Position numbers and translations under genes: made by a program. The notes under the pieces were generated by a model. It was given only the letters and a program-made list of their open reading frames with translations, was not told the origin of the DNA and ran no database searches. A stretch of 55,916 nt of DNA from Citrobacter sp. (GTDB taxonomy: Bacteria; Pseudomonadota; Gammaproteobacteria; Enterobacterales; Enterobacteriaceae), in assembly GCA_019415335.1 (NCBI GenBank), contig DXKH01000075.1, forward strand, positions 1 to 55,916, read 5' to 3'. This document shows positions 13,028-23,133 of the stretch, piece after piece; within the stretch, counting starts at the first letter, position 1; every line of letters starts with the position of its first letter.

Positions 13028-13696
13028 ATGTCAACCCCGCGTCAAATTCTTGCGGCCATATTCGATATGGATGGATTGCTGATTGATTCCGAGCCGCTGT
13101 GGGATCGGGCTGAACTGGACGTGCTGTCCAGCATCGGTGTCGATATCACTCGTCGTCATGAACTCCCGGATACGCTGGGGCTGCGCATCGATATGGTTGT
13201 CGATCTCTGGTTTGCTCAGCAACCGTGGAACGGGCCGAGTCGCCAGGAGGTCACCGATCGGGTCATTACCCGCGCCATCGCGCTGGTTGAAGAGACACGT
13301 CCGCTGCTACCGGGCGTCAAAGAAGCGGTCGCGTTGTGCAAAGCGCAGGGTTTGAAGGTGGGACTGGCGTCAGCATCCCCTCTGCATATGCTGGAAAAAG
13401 TACTGGCGATGTTCGACCTGCGGGAGAGCTTTGACGCCATCGCCTCCGCGGAAAAACTGCCCTACAGCAAGCCGCATCCTCAGGTATACATCGACTGTGC
13501 GGCGAAACTGGGCGTTGACCCGCTATGTTGTGTAGCGCTGGAAGATTCCGTCAACGGTATGGTGGCATCGAAAGCGGCGCGGATGCGCTCCATCGTCGTA
13601 CCGGACAAAGAGGTGCGAGACGATCCGCGCTATATCCTCGCTGACGTCAGGCTCAACACACTTACGGAACTGACTATCGCCGATTTACGTGGCTAA
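13028..13696 (+). CDS. hxpB: HAD-like hexitol/2-deoxyglucose phosphatase
   Basis: Known as YniC or HxpB, a Mg-dependent sugar-phosphate phosphatase. The 222 residues carry all HAD motifs: I, FDMDGLLIDSE (residues 13-23, nucleophile Asp then Asp); II, LASASPLHM; III, the Lys in KPHPQVY; and IV, ALEDSVNGM. A cap domain lies between motifs I and II. The enzyme dephosphorylates 2-deoxyglucose 6-phosphate and several hexitol phosphates in E. coli. The SD AGGAGAGG is strong, and a short hairpin follows. Confidence 0.94.
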   Translation: MSTPRQILAAIFDMDGLLIDSEPLWDRAELDVLSSIGVDITRRHELPDTLGLRIDMVVDLWFAQQPWNGPSRQEVTDRVITRAIALVEETRPLLPGVKEAVALCKAQGLKVGLASASPLHMLEKVLAMFDLRESFDAIASAEKLPYSKPHPQVYIDCAAKLGVDPLCCVALEDSVNGMVASKAARMRSIVVPDKEVRDDPRYILADVRLNTLTELTIADLRG

Positions 13697-13704
13697 CCGG
13701 AATT

Positions 13705-13730
13705 GGGCAATGACCGCATTGCCCGTTTCG
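13705..13730 (+). terminator. hxpB terminator
   Basis: GGGCAATG-ACCG-CATTGCCC stem, 8 bp, followed by GTTTC. The U-run is weak, so it may be an inefficient terminator. Confidence 0.6.
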
Positions 13731-13844
13731 CCAGCCATTCAACAAAATTAAAACAACGTTTCATTTTTAATTGTATTCCTTGCGCTCCTCTCCTATCCTT
13801 CTTTCAGGGCACATAACAGATAAAAACGGATAGCCGAGGTCATT

Positions 13845-14606
13845 ATGATTCTGGAAGCATTTCGTCTCACAGGTAAAGTCGCTATTGTCACCGGTTGCGA
13901 TACCGGACTTGGACAGGGGATGACTGTCGCGCTGGCGCAAGCCGGTTGCGACATCGTCGGTGTAAACCGCAAGGTTCCTCATGACACCGCCGCCAAAGTA
14001 GAAGCGCTGGGTCGTCGCTTTTTCGCCATACAGGCCGATCTAAGCCAGCAAGCCGTCATCGCGGACGTTATCGCCCAGGCGGTAGCGAAATTCGGTCGCA
14101 TCGACATTCTGGTGAACAACGCCGGGACCATTCGTCGCGAAGATGCACTCAGTTTTACTGAGAAGGACTGGGACGACGTGATGAACCTGAATCTCAAGTC
14201 GCTCTTCTTTCTCTCCCAGGCCGTTGCACGCCAGTTCATCACTCAGGGTCAGGGCGGCAAAATCATCAACATCGCGTCGATGCTGTCATTTCAGGGCGGC
14301 ATTCGCGTCCCGTCCTATACGGCCTCCAAGAGTGGCGTACTGGGCATTACACGACTGTTAGCTAACGAGTGGGCGCAGCATCAGATTAACGTCAACGCCA
14401 TTGCCCCCGGCTACATGGCAACCAACAACACCCAACAACTGCGGAAAGATGCCGAACGCAATAAAGAGATTGTCGATCGTATCCCGGCGGGCCGTTGGGG
14501 AACACCGGACGACCTGCAAGGCCCGGTCGTCTTCCTCGCTTCACCGGCGTCGGATTATATCAACGGCTATACGCTGGCTGTCGATGGGGGTTGGTTAGCG
14601 CGATAA
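13845..14606 (+). CDS. KduD-like short-chain dehydrogenase (2-deoxy-D-gluconate 3-dehydrogenase family)
   Basis: A 253-residue classical SDR. It shows the NAD-binding TGCDTGLGQG (about 16-25), NNAG, the catalytic Ser in INIASMLSFQGG and YTASKSG. The length and the motifs IRREDAL, YMATNNTQQLR and the ending VDGGWLAR are those of KduD, the dehydrogenase of 5-keto-4-deoxyuronate and 2-deoxygluconate metabolism. No kduI or uronate gene is adjacent, so this looks like a lone paralogue. E. coli has no gene here. The substrate is therefore uncertain. Confidence 0.82.
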   Translation: MILEAFRLTGKVAIVTGCDTGLGQGMTVALAQAGCDIVGVNRKVPHDTAAKVEALGRRFFAIQADLSQQAVIADVIAQAVAKFGRIDILVNNAGTIRREDALSFTEKDWDDVMNLNLKSLFFLSQAVARQFITQGQGGKIINIASMLSFQGGIRVPSYTASKSGVLGITRLLANEWAQHQINVNAIAPGYMATNNTQQLRKDAERNKEIVDRIPAGRWGTPDDLQGPVVFLASPASDYINGYTLAVDGGWLAR

Positions 14607-14669
14607 ACGCGCATTATTGACAAAGAGTTACAACGTCACCACTTCCGCCCACTGTATAAAAATCCTATA

Positions 14670-14685
14670 CTGTACGAATTCACAG
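14670..14685 (+). promoter_or_regulatory. LexA box upstream of ydjM
   Basis: CTGTACGAATTCACAG fits the CTGT-N8-ACAG consensus exactly, 16 bases before the ydjM ATG and overlapping a TATACT -10-like element. E. coli ydjM is a known SOS gene. Confidence 0.8.
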
Positions 14686-14701
14686 TTTATCAGGTTTTAT
14701 C

Positions 14702-15292
14702 ATGACGGCGGAAGGTCACCTCCTCTTTTCCATTGCCTGCGCGGTGTTCGCTAAAAACGCGGAACTCACGCCCGTGCTCGCACAGGGTGACTGGTGGCAT
14801 ATTGTTCCTTCCGCCATTCTGACCTGTCTGTTACCGGACATTGATCACCCAAAGTCATTCCTCGGTCAGCGCCTGAAATGGATTTCGAAACCGATCGCCC
14901 GGGCGTTCGGCCATCGCGGATTCACTCACAGTCTGCTGGCCGTCTTTGCGCTGCTGGCCACCTTCTACCTGAAAGTGCCGGAGAGTTGGGTCATCCCCGC
15001 CGATGCCTTACAAGGCATGGTAGTGGGCTATCTGAGCCATATTGCCGCGGATATGCTGACGCCAGCGGGCGTCCCCCTGCTCTGGCCCTGTCGCTGGCGC
15101 TTTCGCCTGCCGATTCTGGTCCCGCAGAAAGGGAATCAACTGGAACGGTTTCTCTGCATGGCGCTGTTTGCCTGGGCGGTATGGATGCCTCAAACCTTGC
15201 CCCAGAACAGTGCAGTTCGCTGGTCATCCGATATGATTAATACGCTGCAATGGCAGTTTAATCGCTTTATAAAGCATCAAATCGACCAGTAA
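14702..15292 (+). CDS. ydjM: SOS-regulated inner membrane protein YdjM
   Basis: A 196-residue member of the DUF457/YdjM metal-dependent hydrolase family. It has several hydrophobic segments and the conserved histidine and aspartate motifs LLPDIDHPKS and GHRGFTHSLL, plus GYLSHIAADMLTPAGVPLLWP. It is very close to E. coli YdjM throughout. The exact LexA box immediately upstream indicates DNA-damage induction. The activity has not been demonstrated to my knowledge. Confidence 0.93.
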   Translation: MTAEGHLLFSIACAVFAKNAELTPVLAQGDWWHIVPSAILTCLLPDIDHPKSFLGQRLKWISKPIARAFGHRGFTHSLLAVFALLATFYLKVPESWVIPADALQGMVVGYLSHIAADMLTPAGVPLLWPCRWRFRLPILVPQKGNQLERFLCMALFAWAVWMPQTLPQNSAVRWSSDMINTLQWQFNRFIKHQIDQ

Positions 15293-15424
15293 AACAGCGG
15301 AAAAAACGTTTTTGGCATAAACAATTCCATTTGAATATAAGAGCCAGGTCACAGTTCTGCTAACCTTGCGGCAACAGGATCGCTGTGACTCAGCGGGACG
15401 AATAATAAAATCAGGAGAACGGGG

Positions 15425-16816
15425 ATGAATTTTCCATTAATCGCGAACATCGTGGTGTTCGTTATTCTGCTGTTTGTGCTGGCGCAAGCCCGTCATAAAC
15501 AGTGGAGTCTGGCAAAGAAAGTGCTGGTCGGTCTGGTCATGGGTGTGGTCTTTGGCCTTGCGCTGCACACCATTTATGGCTCTGACAGCCAGGTGCTGAA
15601 AGATTCCGTCCAGTGGTTCAACATCGTCGGTAACGGCTATGTTCAACTGCTGCAAATGATCGTCATGCCGTTGGTATTTGCCTCGATTCTGAGCGCAGTT
15701 GCCCGCCTGCATAACGCCTCGCAGTTGGGAAAAATCAGCTTCCTGACCATCGGAACCCTGCTGTTTACCACGTTGATTGCCGCGCTGGTCGGTGTACTGG
15801 TGACCAATCTGTTTGGTCTGACCGCTGAAGGTCTGGTTCAGGGCGGTGCAGAGACGGCACGTCTGAATGCCATTGAAACCAACTATGTCGGTAAAGTGGC
15901 CGATCTCAGCGTCCCACAACTGGTGCTCTCATTTGTGCCGAAAAACCCGTTTGCCGATCTGACCGGTGCGAACCCAACCTCCATCATCAGCGTGGTGATT
16001 TTCGCCGCCTTCCTCGGTGTCGCGGCTCTGAAATTGCTAAAAGATGACGCGCCAAAAGGCGAGCGCGTGCTGACGGCTATCGACCCCCTGCAAAGCTGGG
16101 TGATGAAACTGGTCCGTCTGGTCATGCAATTAACGCCTTACGGCGTACTGGCGCTGATGACCAAAGTAGTCGCCGGCTCCAACCTGCAGGACATCATTAA
16201 GCTGGGCAGCTTTGTTGTCGCCTCGTACCTCGGTCTGGGGATTATGTTCGTTGTCCACGGCGTGCTGCTGGGCGTGAACGGCGTGAGCCCGCTCAAGTAC
16301 TTCCGCAAAGTGTGGCCGGTTCTGACCTTCGCCTTCACCAGTCGTTCCAGCGCCGCCTCTATCCCGCTGAACGTGGAAGCGCAAACCCGCCGCCTGGGTG
16401 TGCCGGAATCTATCGCCAGCTTCGCGGCCTCCTTCGGTGCGACGATTGGTCAGAACGGCTGTGCCGGGCTGTATCCGGCCATGCTGGCCGTAATGGTGGC
16501 GCCGACGGTTGGCATTAACCCGCTGGATCCTCTCTGGATTGCGACGCTGGTCGGCATTGTGACCGTCAGCTCCGCCGGGGTAGCCGGTGTCGGTGGTGGT
16601 GCCACGTTCGCTGCGCTGATCGTACTGCCTGCGATGGGGTTGCCTGTCACGCTGGTGGCGCTGCTCATCTCCGTTGAGCCGCTGATCGACATGGGTCGTA
16701 CCGCGCTGAACGTCAGCGGGTCGATGACTGCCGGTACGCTGACCAGCCAGTGGCTGAAGCAAACGGATAAAACCATTCTGGACAGCGAAGACGACGCCGA
16801 ACTGGCGCATCACTAA
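15425..16816 (+). CDS. tcyP: L-cystine:cation symporter TcyP
   Basis: Formerly ydjN. This 463-residue multi-pass transporter belongs to the dicarboxylate/amino acid:cation symporter family and imports cystine. The family features are the hairpin-loop serine-rich stretch ([11 protein letters not shown], about 300) and the following [16 protein letters not shown], and near the C-terminus [12 protein letters not shown]. In E. coli it belongs to the CysB regulon; no CysB site was assigned here. It is a single gene with a strong SD (AGGAGAACGGGG) and a strong terminator. Confidence 0.95.
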   Translation: MNFPLIANIVVFVILLFVLAQARHKQWSLAKKVLVGLVMGVVFGLALHTIYGSDSQVLKDSVQWFNIVGNGYVQLLQMIVMPLVFASILSAVARLHNASQLGKISFLTIGTLLFTTLIAALVGVLVTNLFGLTAEGLVQGGAETARLNAIETNYVGKVADLSVPQLVLSFVPKNPFADLTGANPTSIISVVIFAAFLGVAALKLLKDDAPKGERVLTAIDPLQSWVMKLVRLVMQLTPYGVLALMTKVVAGSNLQDIIKLGSFVVASYLGLGIMFVVHGVLLGVNGVSPLKYFRKVWPVLTFAFTSRSSAASIPLNVEAQTRRLGVPESIASFAASFGATIGQNGCAGLYPAMLAVMVAPTVGINPLDPLWIATLVGIVTVSSAGVAGVGGGATFAALIVLPAMGLPVTLVALLISVEPLIDMGRTALNVSGSMTAGTLTSQWLKQTDKTILDSEDDAELAHH

Positions 16817-16830
16817 GCGTCCCAGAAACA

Positions 16831-16858
16831 GAAAACCGCCCTTCGGGGCGGTTTTTTT
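16831..16858 (+). terminator. tcyP terminator
   Basis: AAAACCGCCC-TTCG-GGGCGGTTTT with a UUCG tetraloop and a T run. The A run on the other side may also let it serve cedA from the minus strand. Confidence 0.92.
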
Positions 16859-16867
16859 ATGCCGGAA

Positions 16868-17110
16868 TTAATCTGCTATTTCGTTTTCCTGACGAACCTG
16901 ATTCGCCCAGCGCTGGGCCGATTCCGCCTCGTTAAACGCCGGCGATCGCTGGAACGACTCCCCCATTAAGACAAACGCGACATACTTCCCGCGCAAGATC
17001 CACACGTCACGAAACGCGTCCATTTTTATCGCATGTTCGGGCGGCGCAGGTTCAACACGCGGAACATAGCTAATAACCGGGCGATTTTGTTGGCGAAGAG
17101 GTTTCATCAT
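16868..17110 (-). CDS. cedA: Cell division modulator CedA
   Basis: A small DNA- and RNA-polymerase-binding protein that activates division in over-replicating dnaAcos cells. The start MMKPLRQQNR gives 80 residues as in E. coli; the longer GTG frame was rejected because it overlaps the SD GTGAAG. IKMDAFRDVWILRGKYVAFVLMGESF and the ending SAQRWANQVRQE match. It is convergent with tcyP and divergent from katE. Confidence 0.94.
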   Translation of the reverse strand: MMKPLRQQNRPVISYVPRVEPAPPEHAIKMDAFRDVWILRGKYVAFVLMGESFQRSPAFNEAESAQRWANQVRQENEIAD

Positions 17111-17256
17111 TAATTGCTTCACTAAGACAAATTCAAAAATCAGAAAAGAACTATCTTAGCCGATTTTACCCCCGCCCGTCCTGCTTCAGGTGTGCTCTTC
17201 CTCTTGTCAACTGGCGTTGTCATCCGCGTTCTGCCCGGCGGGATCACACGAGTGGA

Positions 17257-17265
17257 CTATAGTTA
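17257..17265 (+). promoter_or_regulatory. Possible RpoS-type -10 element of katE
   Basis: CTATAGTTA lies about 60 bases upstream of the katE start. It resembles the CTATACTTA extended -10 expected for a sigma-S promoter, and E. coli katE is strongly RpoS dependent. No -35 is evident. Confidence 0.45.
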
Positions 17266-17324
17266 GGGGGTTTTTGACAAAAAAACAACGACCCTTTCAG
17301 CAATGAAAAATGGAGACGAGTTCA

Positions 17325-19583
17325 ATGTCGCATAATGAGAAAAATCCCCATCCACATCAATCACCGGTGCACGATCCGCGCGAAGCAAAACCGGGCCTGG
17401 ACTCTCTGGCACCTGACGACGGATCGTATCGTCCTGTTCCTGAACCGACGCCTCCCGGCATGCACCCCACGGCGTCCGGCAGTCTGAAAGCACCGGATAT
17501 CGGCAATAAAAAACTGAGTGAACTGGAGAACGTCCGCACAGGCAGCGAGAATTATGCCCTCACCACCAATCAGGGGGTACGCATTGCCGACGACCAGAAT
17601 TCACTGCGCGCCGGACACCGTGGCCCTACGCTGCTCGAAGATTTTATCTTGCGCGAAAAAATCACCCATTTTGACCATGAGCGCATTCCCGAAAGGATCG
17701 TCCATGCGCGCGGCTCAGCCGCCCACGGATACTTCCAACCCTACAAAAATCTGAGCGACATCACCAAAGCCGACTTTCTCTGCGACCCGGATAAAATCAC
17801 CCCGGTCTTCGTGCGCTTTTCCACTGTTCAGGGCGGCGCAGGATCGGCGGATACGGTGCGTGATATCCGTGGTTTTGCCACCAAGTTTTACACCGAAGAA
17901 GGCATTTTTGATCTGGTTGGCAATAACACCCCTGTCTTTTTTATTCAGGATGCGCACAAGTTTCCTGACTTCGTCCACGCCGTCAAACCGGAGCCGCACT
18001 GGGCCATCCCTCAGGGACAAAGTGCGCATGACACCTTCTGGGATTATGTGTCGTTACAGCCAGAAACCCTGCACAACGTCATGTGGGCGATGTCCGATCG
18101 TGGTATCCCACGTAGCTATCGCACAATGGAAGGTTTCGGTATTCATACATTCCGCTTGATTAACGCCGAAGGCAAAGCCACCTTCGTTCGTTTTCACTGG
18201 AAACCGCTGGCGGGAAAAGCCTCCCTGGTATGGGATGAAGCGCAGAAGCTGACCGGTCGCGACCCGGACTTCCATCGCCGGGAACTGTGGGAAGCCATTG
18301 AAGCCGGGGATTTCCCGGAATATGAACTGGGACTGCAACTGATCCCGGAAGAGGACGAGCTGAAATTCGACTTTGACTTACTGGATCCGACCAAACTGAT
18401 CCCCGAAGCGCTGGTTCCGGTGCAGCGCGTCGGTAAAATGGTACTGAACCGTAACCCCGATAATTTCTTCGCCGAAAACGAACAGGTCGCCTTCCATCCC
18501 GGCCATATCGTTCCCGGCATTGATTTCACCAACGATCCGCTGTTGCAGGGCCGTTTGTTCTCCTATACCGATACGCATATTAGCCGTCTTGGCGGACCTA
18601 ACTTCCACGAAATCCCAATCAACCGCCCGACCTGCCCGTATCACAACTTCCAGCGTGACGGGATGCATCGGATGAGTATCGACACCAACCCGGCCAACTA
18701 TGAACCCAATTCCATCAATGACAACTGGCCCCGTGAAACGCCGCCGGGGCCGAAACGCGGCGGCTTTGAGTCATATCAGGAACGCATCGAAGGTGACAAA
18801 ATCCGCGAACGTAGCCCCTCGTTTGGCGAATATTACGCCCATCCACGCCTGTTCTGGTCAAGCCAGACGCCTGTCGAGCAGTTGCATATCGTCGATGCCT
18901 TCAGCTTTGAGTTGAGTAAGGTTGTTCGTACCTGGATCCGTGAACGGGTGGTCGATCAACTGGCACATATCGACATTAACCTCGCGCAGGCGGTCGGGAA
19001 AAATCTGGGCATCGCGTTAAGCGATGAACAGACACAAATTGCACCGCCACCAGAGGTGAGCGGCCTGAAGAAAGATCCTTCGCTCAGTCTGTATGCCGTG
19101 CCCGACGGTGATATTAAAGGCCGCGTCGTCGGGATTTTACTCAACGGCAAGGTCAAATCCGCCGATCTGCTTTCTATACTCCAGGCGCTTAAGGCGAAAG
19201 GCGTCCACGCGAAACTGCTCTACTCGCGCATGGGCGAGGTGGTCGCTGATGACGGCTCAACGCTGACCATCGCCGCCACGTTTTCCGGTGCGCCATCCCT
19301 CACCGTAGATGCGGTAATTGTGCCGTGCGGTGACATCGCTGATATTGAGGACAACGGCGACGTACAGTATTACCTGCTGGAAGCCTATAAGCATCTCAAA
19401 CCCATCGCACTCGCCGGTGAAGCGAGACGCTTTAAAGCGCTGCTTCATATCGACAGTCAGGGAGAGGAAGGCGTTATTGAACGCGCAGACGCGGATAGCC
19501 GCTTTATGGATGCGCTGTTTACATTGATGGCTGCTCATCGCGTCTGGTCGCGCACGGCGAAAATCCCGACCGTACCAGCCTGA
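17325..19583 (+). CDS. katE: Catalase HPII
   Basis: Large-subunit heme d catalase of stationary phase, 752 residues against 753 in E. coli. The N-terminal extension with many His and Pro is followed by the catalase core, with distal His in [13 protein letters not shown], distal Asn in [15 protein letters not shown] and proximal Tyr in [16 protein letters not shown]-terminal flavodoxin/GATase-like domain follows ([18 protein letters not shown]). The start MSHNEKNPH has GGAGACGAG upstream; an ATG 15 bases earlier is less likely. Confidence 0.97.
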   Translation: MSHNEKNPHPHQSPVHDPREAKPGLDSLAPDDGSYRPVPEPTPPGMHPTASGSLKAPDIGNKKLSELENVRTGSENYALTTNQGVRIADDQNSLRAGHRGPTLLEDFILREKITHFDHERIPERIVHARGSAAHGYFQPYKNLSDITKADFLCDPDKITPVFVRFSTVQGGAGSADTVRDIRGFATKFYTEEGIFDLVGNNTPVFFIQDAHKFPDFVHAVKPEPHWAIPQGQSAHDTFWDYVSLQPETLHNVMWAMSDRGIPRSYRTMEGFGIHTFRLINAEGKATFVRFHWKPLAGKASLVWDEAQKLTGRDPDFHRRELWEAIEAGDFPEYELGLQLIPEEDELKFDFDLLDPTKLIPEALVPVQRVGKMVLNRNPDNFFAENEQVAFHPGHIVPGIDFTNDPLLQGRLFSYTDTHISRLGGPNFHEIPINRPTCPYHNFQRDGMHRMSIDTNPANYEPNSINDNWPRETPPGPKRGGFESYQERIEGDKIRERSPSFGEYYAHPRLFWSSQTPVEQLHIVDAFSFELSKVVRTWIRERVVDQLAHIDINLAQAVGKNLGIALSDEQTQIAPPPEVSGLKKDPSLSLYAVPDGDIKGRVVGILLNGKVKSADLLSILQALKAKGVHAKLLYSRMGEVVADDGSTLTIAATFSGAPSLTVDAVIVPCGDIADIEDNGDVQYYLLEAYKHLKPIALAGEARRFKALLHIDSQGEEGVIERADADSRFMDALFTLMAAHRVWSRTAKIPTVPA

Positions 19584-19596
19584 GGCAAATCACAGG

Positions 19597-19627
19597 CAAA
19601 AAAAAGCGGCGCACCACGCGCCGCAAA
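19597..19627 (-). terminator. chb operon terminator
   Basis: GCGGCGC / GCGCCGC (19607-19613 and 19619-19625) followed on the minus strand by eight T. It ends the chbBCARFG transcript just after chbG. For katE on the plus strand it lacks a T run. Confidence 0.85.
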
Positions 19628-19635
19628 CTCAGGAG

Positions 19636-20394
19636 TCAGACATCAAGAAAACTGCCAGGACGGTAGCCGCGTTCTGCAATCGCATACTTGAGCGATGCAG
19701 AGGTCAGCACGTCCAGTTCAGCCAAACGGGGGTAACAATAGGCGCTTTGACGGATGATATTGTCGACAAACGCCGGGTGACACATCACTTCCAGTGAGGA
19801 TTCTCCACGCTTTGCGGATGCGTCGAGGGCCTTCAGGAACAACGCTTCCGTAATCTCTTCCCCGTAAAACTCACTGCTGAATCCCTGCGAACTGCGCAAT
19901 GTCGCCGGAAGATCGCCGGCCTGGAACACCGGCTGACGATCAATACGCAGCGCAATATTACGCTCTGCGGCAAAATGCGCGACGAGGGGGAAGATCTGCG
20001 GGAACATATGCACATGGTGATGACTATCCAGATGCGTAGGCTCCCGCCCGAACAGGTCGATGAAACGCTGGTACTGACAGGCAAGCTCACGGGCGATTTC
20101 GTCCAGCGGTAGCGTACCTTCCTCTGCCATCTGCCAGATCCATTTTCCCAGACGCCCTTCACGGGTTAATCCCGGCATCTCGGTCAGCGGTTTTCCCAGC
20201 GTCAGGACAAAGTGCATACCCACCGCCAGCGTCGGCAGATCGCGACTTAAGGTGACCGCATGCTCAATGGCATCACCGTTCACCAGCGCCGTAGTTGACG
20301 TCACCACGCCGTGGCGACAGGCCTCCACGATGCCGTAGTTCTGCCCTTTACTGAGCCCAAAATCATCCGCATTTACTATCAATACGCGTTCCAT
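19636..20394 (-). CDS. chbG: Chito-oligosaccharide deacetylase
   Basis: YdjC-family metal-dependent deacetylase. It removes one acetyl group from chitobiose 6-phosphate, which is needed for ChbF cleavage and for induction by ChbR. The start [19 protein letters not shown] gives 252 residues; the frame extends 22 codons further into chbF but without homology. The metal-binding motifs are NADDFG (8-13) and [13 protein letters not shown] (about 120). It is the last gene of the operon, 11 bases after chbF. Confidence 0.95.
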   Translation of the reverse strand: MERVLIVNADDFGLSKGQNYGIVEACRHGVVTSTTALVNGDAIEHAVTLSRDLPTLAVGMHFVLTLGKPLTEMPGLTREGRLGKWIWQMAEEGTLPLDEIARELACQYQRFIDLFGREPTHLDSHHHVHMFPQIFPLVAHFAAERNIALRIDRQPVFQAGDLPATLRSSQGFSSEFYGEEITEALFLKALDASAKRGESSLEVMCHPAFVDNIIRQSAYCYPRLAELDVLTSASLKYAIAERGYRPGSFLDV

Positions 20395-20405
20395 AGCCAA
20401 CCTCT

Positions 20406-21761
20406 TTAGTGTTGTGCGCCTTTCAGCTTCGCAATGCACCCGGCAAAGTTTGGCAGCCACTTTTCGTGCGCCAGAATCAGTTCACGCGCCAGACCTTCTG
20501 CGTCGTGATCCGAATGCACCAGCGGGCTCAGGTTCAGCGCCAACAACACATCGTTAAACTCACCGCTCAGCGCCGCGTTGCTGGCTGCCACTTCAAAGCC
20601 TTTGATGGTATAGATCAATCCCAACACTTTCTCGTCAAAATGGGTGATGCGCGGAGTCGGCGTCGCTCCATCGCGACCCAGCGTACAGGTCATCTCGACC
20701 GCCCAGTTGGCCGGAATGTTATCGACATGGCCGTGATGCGGAATATTGACGTAATGCTCGGTCTGCTTGTCATTGAAAATCGCATTAATGACTTCACAGG
20801 CGGCGTCAGAGTAGTACGCGCCCCCGCGCTGCTCCAGTTCCTTCGGCTTGACGTTCAGTTCCGGGTTCTTATACAGATTGAACAGCTGTTTCTCGACCTT
20901 CTGCACCACCTGCGCCCGCGCGCCGCCCTTGTAGTATTCGCCCATCTCAATTGCCAGCATCTCTTTTTGCTTGAAGTAGTACAGCAGATACGAGCATGGC
21001 AGCAGATTCAGAGAGCGAATCAGCCCTTCGCTGAACGGCAGATCGAAAATGTTTTTCACCGTAGACGCTTTAAGCTGTCCCGAGGCCACGCCATCCAGCA
21101 GTTCGGCAAAGCGTGACTGACCATTGACGATCACGTCTTTGATGAACACCATGTGGTTGAGGCCAAACAGGTCGATCGCCAGCTCATCACTCTCTTTCAA
21201 CGCCAGCACATCATGGATGAACATCTTCATCCCGACCGGAATGTTGCATACGCCAATAAAGCGTTTGAAGTTCGTATGGCGATAGACCGCCTCCGTCACC
21301 ATGCCAGCCGGGTTGGTAAAGTTGATTACCCACGCATTCGGGCACAGTTCTTCCACATCTTTAATGATCTCGAAAATCACCGGGATCGTGCGCAGTCCTT
21401 TGAACAGGCCACCAGCACCGTTGGTTTCCTGGCCCAGATAGCCGTGGCTCAGTGGAATACGTTCATCCAGTTCGCGCGCCTTCAACTGCCCAACACGCAA
21501 CTGCGTGGTCACGAAATCGGCATCTTTCAGTGCTTCACGGCGATCCAGGGTCTTGAACACCTTCATCGGTACGCCCGCTTTTTCGATCATGCGCTGGCAA
21601 AGCTGATAGATAATATCCAGTTTCTCTTCACCACCTTCGACGTCAACCAGCCACAATTCGGAAACCGGCAGTTCGTGGTAGCGCTTAATAAATCCTTCCA
21701 GCAATTCCGGGGTGTAGCTGCTGCCGCCACCAATGGTGACGACTTTTAATTTCTGGCTCAT
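20406..21761 (-). CDS. chbF: 6-phospho-beta-glucosidase/chitobiase (GH4)
   Basis: Glycoside hydrolase family 4 enzyme that uses NAD and a divalent metal to split monodeacetylated chitobiose 6-phosphate and cellobiose 6-phosphate. It has 451 residues. The N-terminal Rossmann motif [13 protein letters not shown], the [15 protein letters not shown] stretch, the metal-binding Cys in GVCNIPVGM and the His in FGLNHMVF are all present. The start MSQKLKVV is preceded by GGGAGAAACG. It lies between chbR and chbG. Confidence 0.96.
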   Translation of the reverse strand: MSQKLKVVTIGGGSSYTPELLEGFIKRYHELPVSELWLVDVEGGEEKLDIIYQLCQRMIEKAGVPMKVFKTLDRREALKDADFVTTQLRVGQLKARELDERIPLSHGYLGQETNGAGGLFKGLRTIPVIFEIIKDVEELCPNAWVINFTNPAGMVTEAVYRHTNFKRFIGVCNIPVGMKMFIHDVLALKESDELAIDLFGLNHMVFIKDVIVNGQSRFAELLDGVASGQLKASTVKNIFDLPFSEGLIRSLNLLPCSYLLYYFKQKEMLAIEMGEYYKGGARAQVVQKVEKQLFNLYKNPELNVKPKELEQRGGAYYSDAACEVINAIFNDKQTEHYVNIPHHGHVDNIPANWAVEMTCTLGRDGATPTPRITHFDEKVLGLIYTIKGFEVAASNAALSGEFNDVLLALNLSPLVHSDHDAEGLARELILAHEKWLPNFAGCIAKLKGAQH

Positions 21762-21880
21762 CGTTTCTCCCTTCAGTGCTAAACACTGGCGTGAATGAGG
21801 CTCTGCCCGTCTGTCAGGTATGACGCAGGCGTCCCGCGTCAATAATGGGCAAGCATAAACCTGGTTGTTGAATAAAATAA

Positions 21881-22723
21881 TTACTGATTATATTGCGTGA
21901 GTTTTTTTCTGTAGCTATTAGGTGTAAACGACGTCATCTTTTTAAACGTCTTAATAAACAGACTTGGACTACTGTATCCCGCTTCATAGGCAATATCCGT
22001 GACCGAGTAGTTGGTCATCTCCAGCTGTTTCTTGGCAAAGTTGATGCGAATTTCATTAATTAATTGCATCGGCGTTTTGCTGTAATAACGCTGGGTCGCT
22101 CGCGTCAGGTATTCCTGAGATTTCGCGGACAGAGAAACCATATTTTCCAGCGCATTTTCACCAAACTGCGCTTTATTGTGCATGGTTTCCACGGTGGCTT
22201 TCAGCCACTGCGGAATATCATCAAGAACCTGTTCTTCACGATAATGGCGCAGGCGGTTGATAATGTAGAAGGTGACCACTTCAACAAACTCTTCCAGCCC
22301 GGTATCACGAAAGTTGAGCGAGGCGATAACCGTTTCGACATAGGTTAAAAATGCGCTGTTGGTGCGATAGACCTGCGATGCCACAAAACAGAACGGCATG
22401 AGCGGGCTATAGTGCTGTTCAAAAAAGCGTTTACTGATGCCAACGTTGAGAATACGCGTCGAGCCAAACTCGTAGAAGCTCTGATGGTGCGAGCCGAGCG
22501 GAACAAACACAAAGTCACCCCGTTCCAGCAGCACGCGTTTACCGTTGATCTCCTGGTAATAGCGACCCGTGAGCACCAGCGTAAACTCATAGTAATCGTG
22601 CTGATGCAGACCGCAGGCGCTCTCCGTCTTGTTGTAGATAAAGACATGGAAATTTTTACCGTTAAACAACTGCTGTTCACGGGCAATCGTGATTTCCGGT
22701 GCGGTAGCCTGGTGTTGCATCAT
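21881..22723 (-). CDS. chbR: chb operon regulator ChbR (AraC family)
   Basis: Dual regulator: it represses the chb operon without inducer and activates with CRP when chitobiose is present. The 280 residues have an N-terminal cupin sensor domain ([29 protein letters not shown]) and a C-terminal AraC DNA-binding domain ([29 protein letters not shown]). TTG, ATG and ATG stand in a row after AGGAG; the first ATG (22723) gives the E. coli length. It starts 10 bases after the chbA stop. Confidence 0.95.
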   Translation of the reverse strand: MMQHQATAPEITIAREQQLFNGKNFHVFIYNKTESACGLHQHDYYEFTLVLTGRYYQEINGKRVLLERGDFVFVPLGSHHQSFYEFGSTRILNVGISKRFFEQHYSPLMPFCFVASQVYRTNSAFLTYVETVIASLNFRDTGLEEFVEVVTFYIINRLRHYREEQVLDDIPQWLKATVETMHNKAQFGENALENMVSLSAKSQEYLTRATQRYYSKTPMQLINEIRINFAKKQLEMTNYSVTDIAYEAGYSSPSLFIKTFKKMTSFTPNSYRKKLTQYNQ

Positions 22724-22733
22724 CAACTCCTTA

Positions 22734-23081
22734 CTATTTCAGCCTCTCGTGAAGCTCAATCAACTCTGTCACCAGTTCACGTGCCAGCATTGACGTCATC
22801 AGGTGATCCTGCGCGTGAACCAGAACCAGACTGACTTTCATTTTACCTTCGCCCTGATCGCCTTCAATCAGTTTTGTCTGCACCAGATGCGCTTCGTTAA
22901 GCGCCATGCGCGACTGCTCCATCATCGCTTTCGCCGCTTCGAAGTCGCCCTGCTTTGCCTGTTTTAAGGCCGCATAGGCCAGGCTGCGCGCCTGTCCGGA
23001 GTTGATGATAAGTCCCATCACCACTTCTTCAAGCGCTTCGGCTTCGGTCTGGGTATCCGTAATGTTCTCGAGATCCATCAT
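22734..23081 (-). CDS. chbA: PTS chitobiose transporter subunit IIA
   Basis: The 115-residue cytoplasmic IIA protein of the lactose/cellobiose PTS class. It relays phosphate from HPr to ChbB; the phosphorylated His is in [12 protein letters not shown] (about residue 88). The helical-bundle pattern and the start [15 protein letters not shown] match ChbA. Its ribosome binding site AGAGGAA lies inside a 15-base stretch complementary to the ChiX small RNA (see 23087-23101), which sets it apart from its neighbours. Confidence 0.96.
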   Translation of the reverse strand: MMDLENITDTQTEAEALEEVVMGLIINSGQARSLAYAALKQAKQGDFEAAKAMMEQSRMALNEAHLVQTKLIEGDQGEGKMKVSLVLVHAQDHLMTSMLARELVTELIELHERLK

Positions 23082-23086
23082 AATTC

Positions 23087-23101
23087 ATTCCTCTTTGACG
23101 G
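23087..23101 (-). promoter_or_regulatory. ChiX-complementary site over the chbA ribosome binding site
   Basis: In the mRNA sense CCGTCAAAGAGGAAT ends five bases before the chbA ATG and contains its SD AGAGGAA. All 15 bases are complementary to the E. coli ChiX seed as I remember it (AUUCCUCUUUGACGG). Pairing would hide the SD. This site is additional to the known target between chbB and chbC. Confidence 0.6.
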
Positions 23102-23127
23102 CCCGGCATGCGTCGCCACATGCCGGG
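23102..23127. repeat. REP-like palindrome between chbC and chbA
   Basis: CCCGGCATG / CATGCCGGG with an 8-base loop fills the chbC-chbA spacer just upstream of the ChiX-like site. It has no T run, so it is probably an mRNA-stabilising or processing hairpin of the REP type. Confidence 0.6.
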
Positions 23128-23133
23128 TTAAAC

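Noticed and set aside
14878..15240. 120-codon frame inside ydjM in another reading frame
   Set aside because: ydjM matches its family over the full length; the alternative frame is a shadow.
20409..21116. 235-codon plus-strand frame opposite chbF
   Set aside because: It is the complement of a well conserved GH4 gene and has no start signal.
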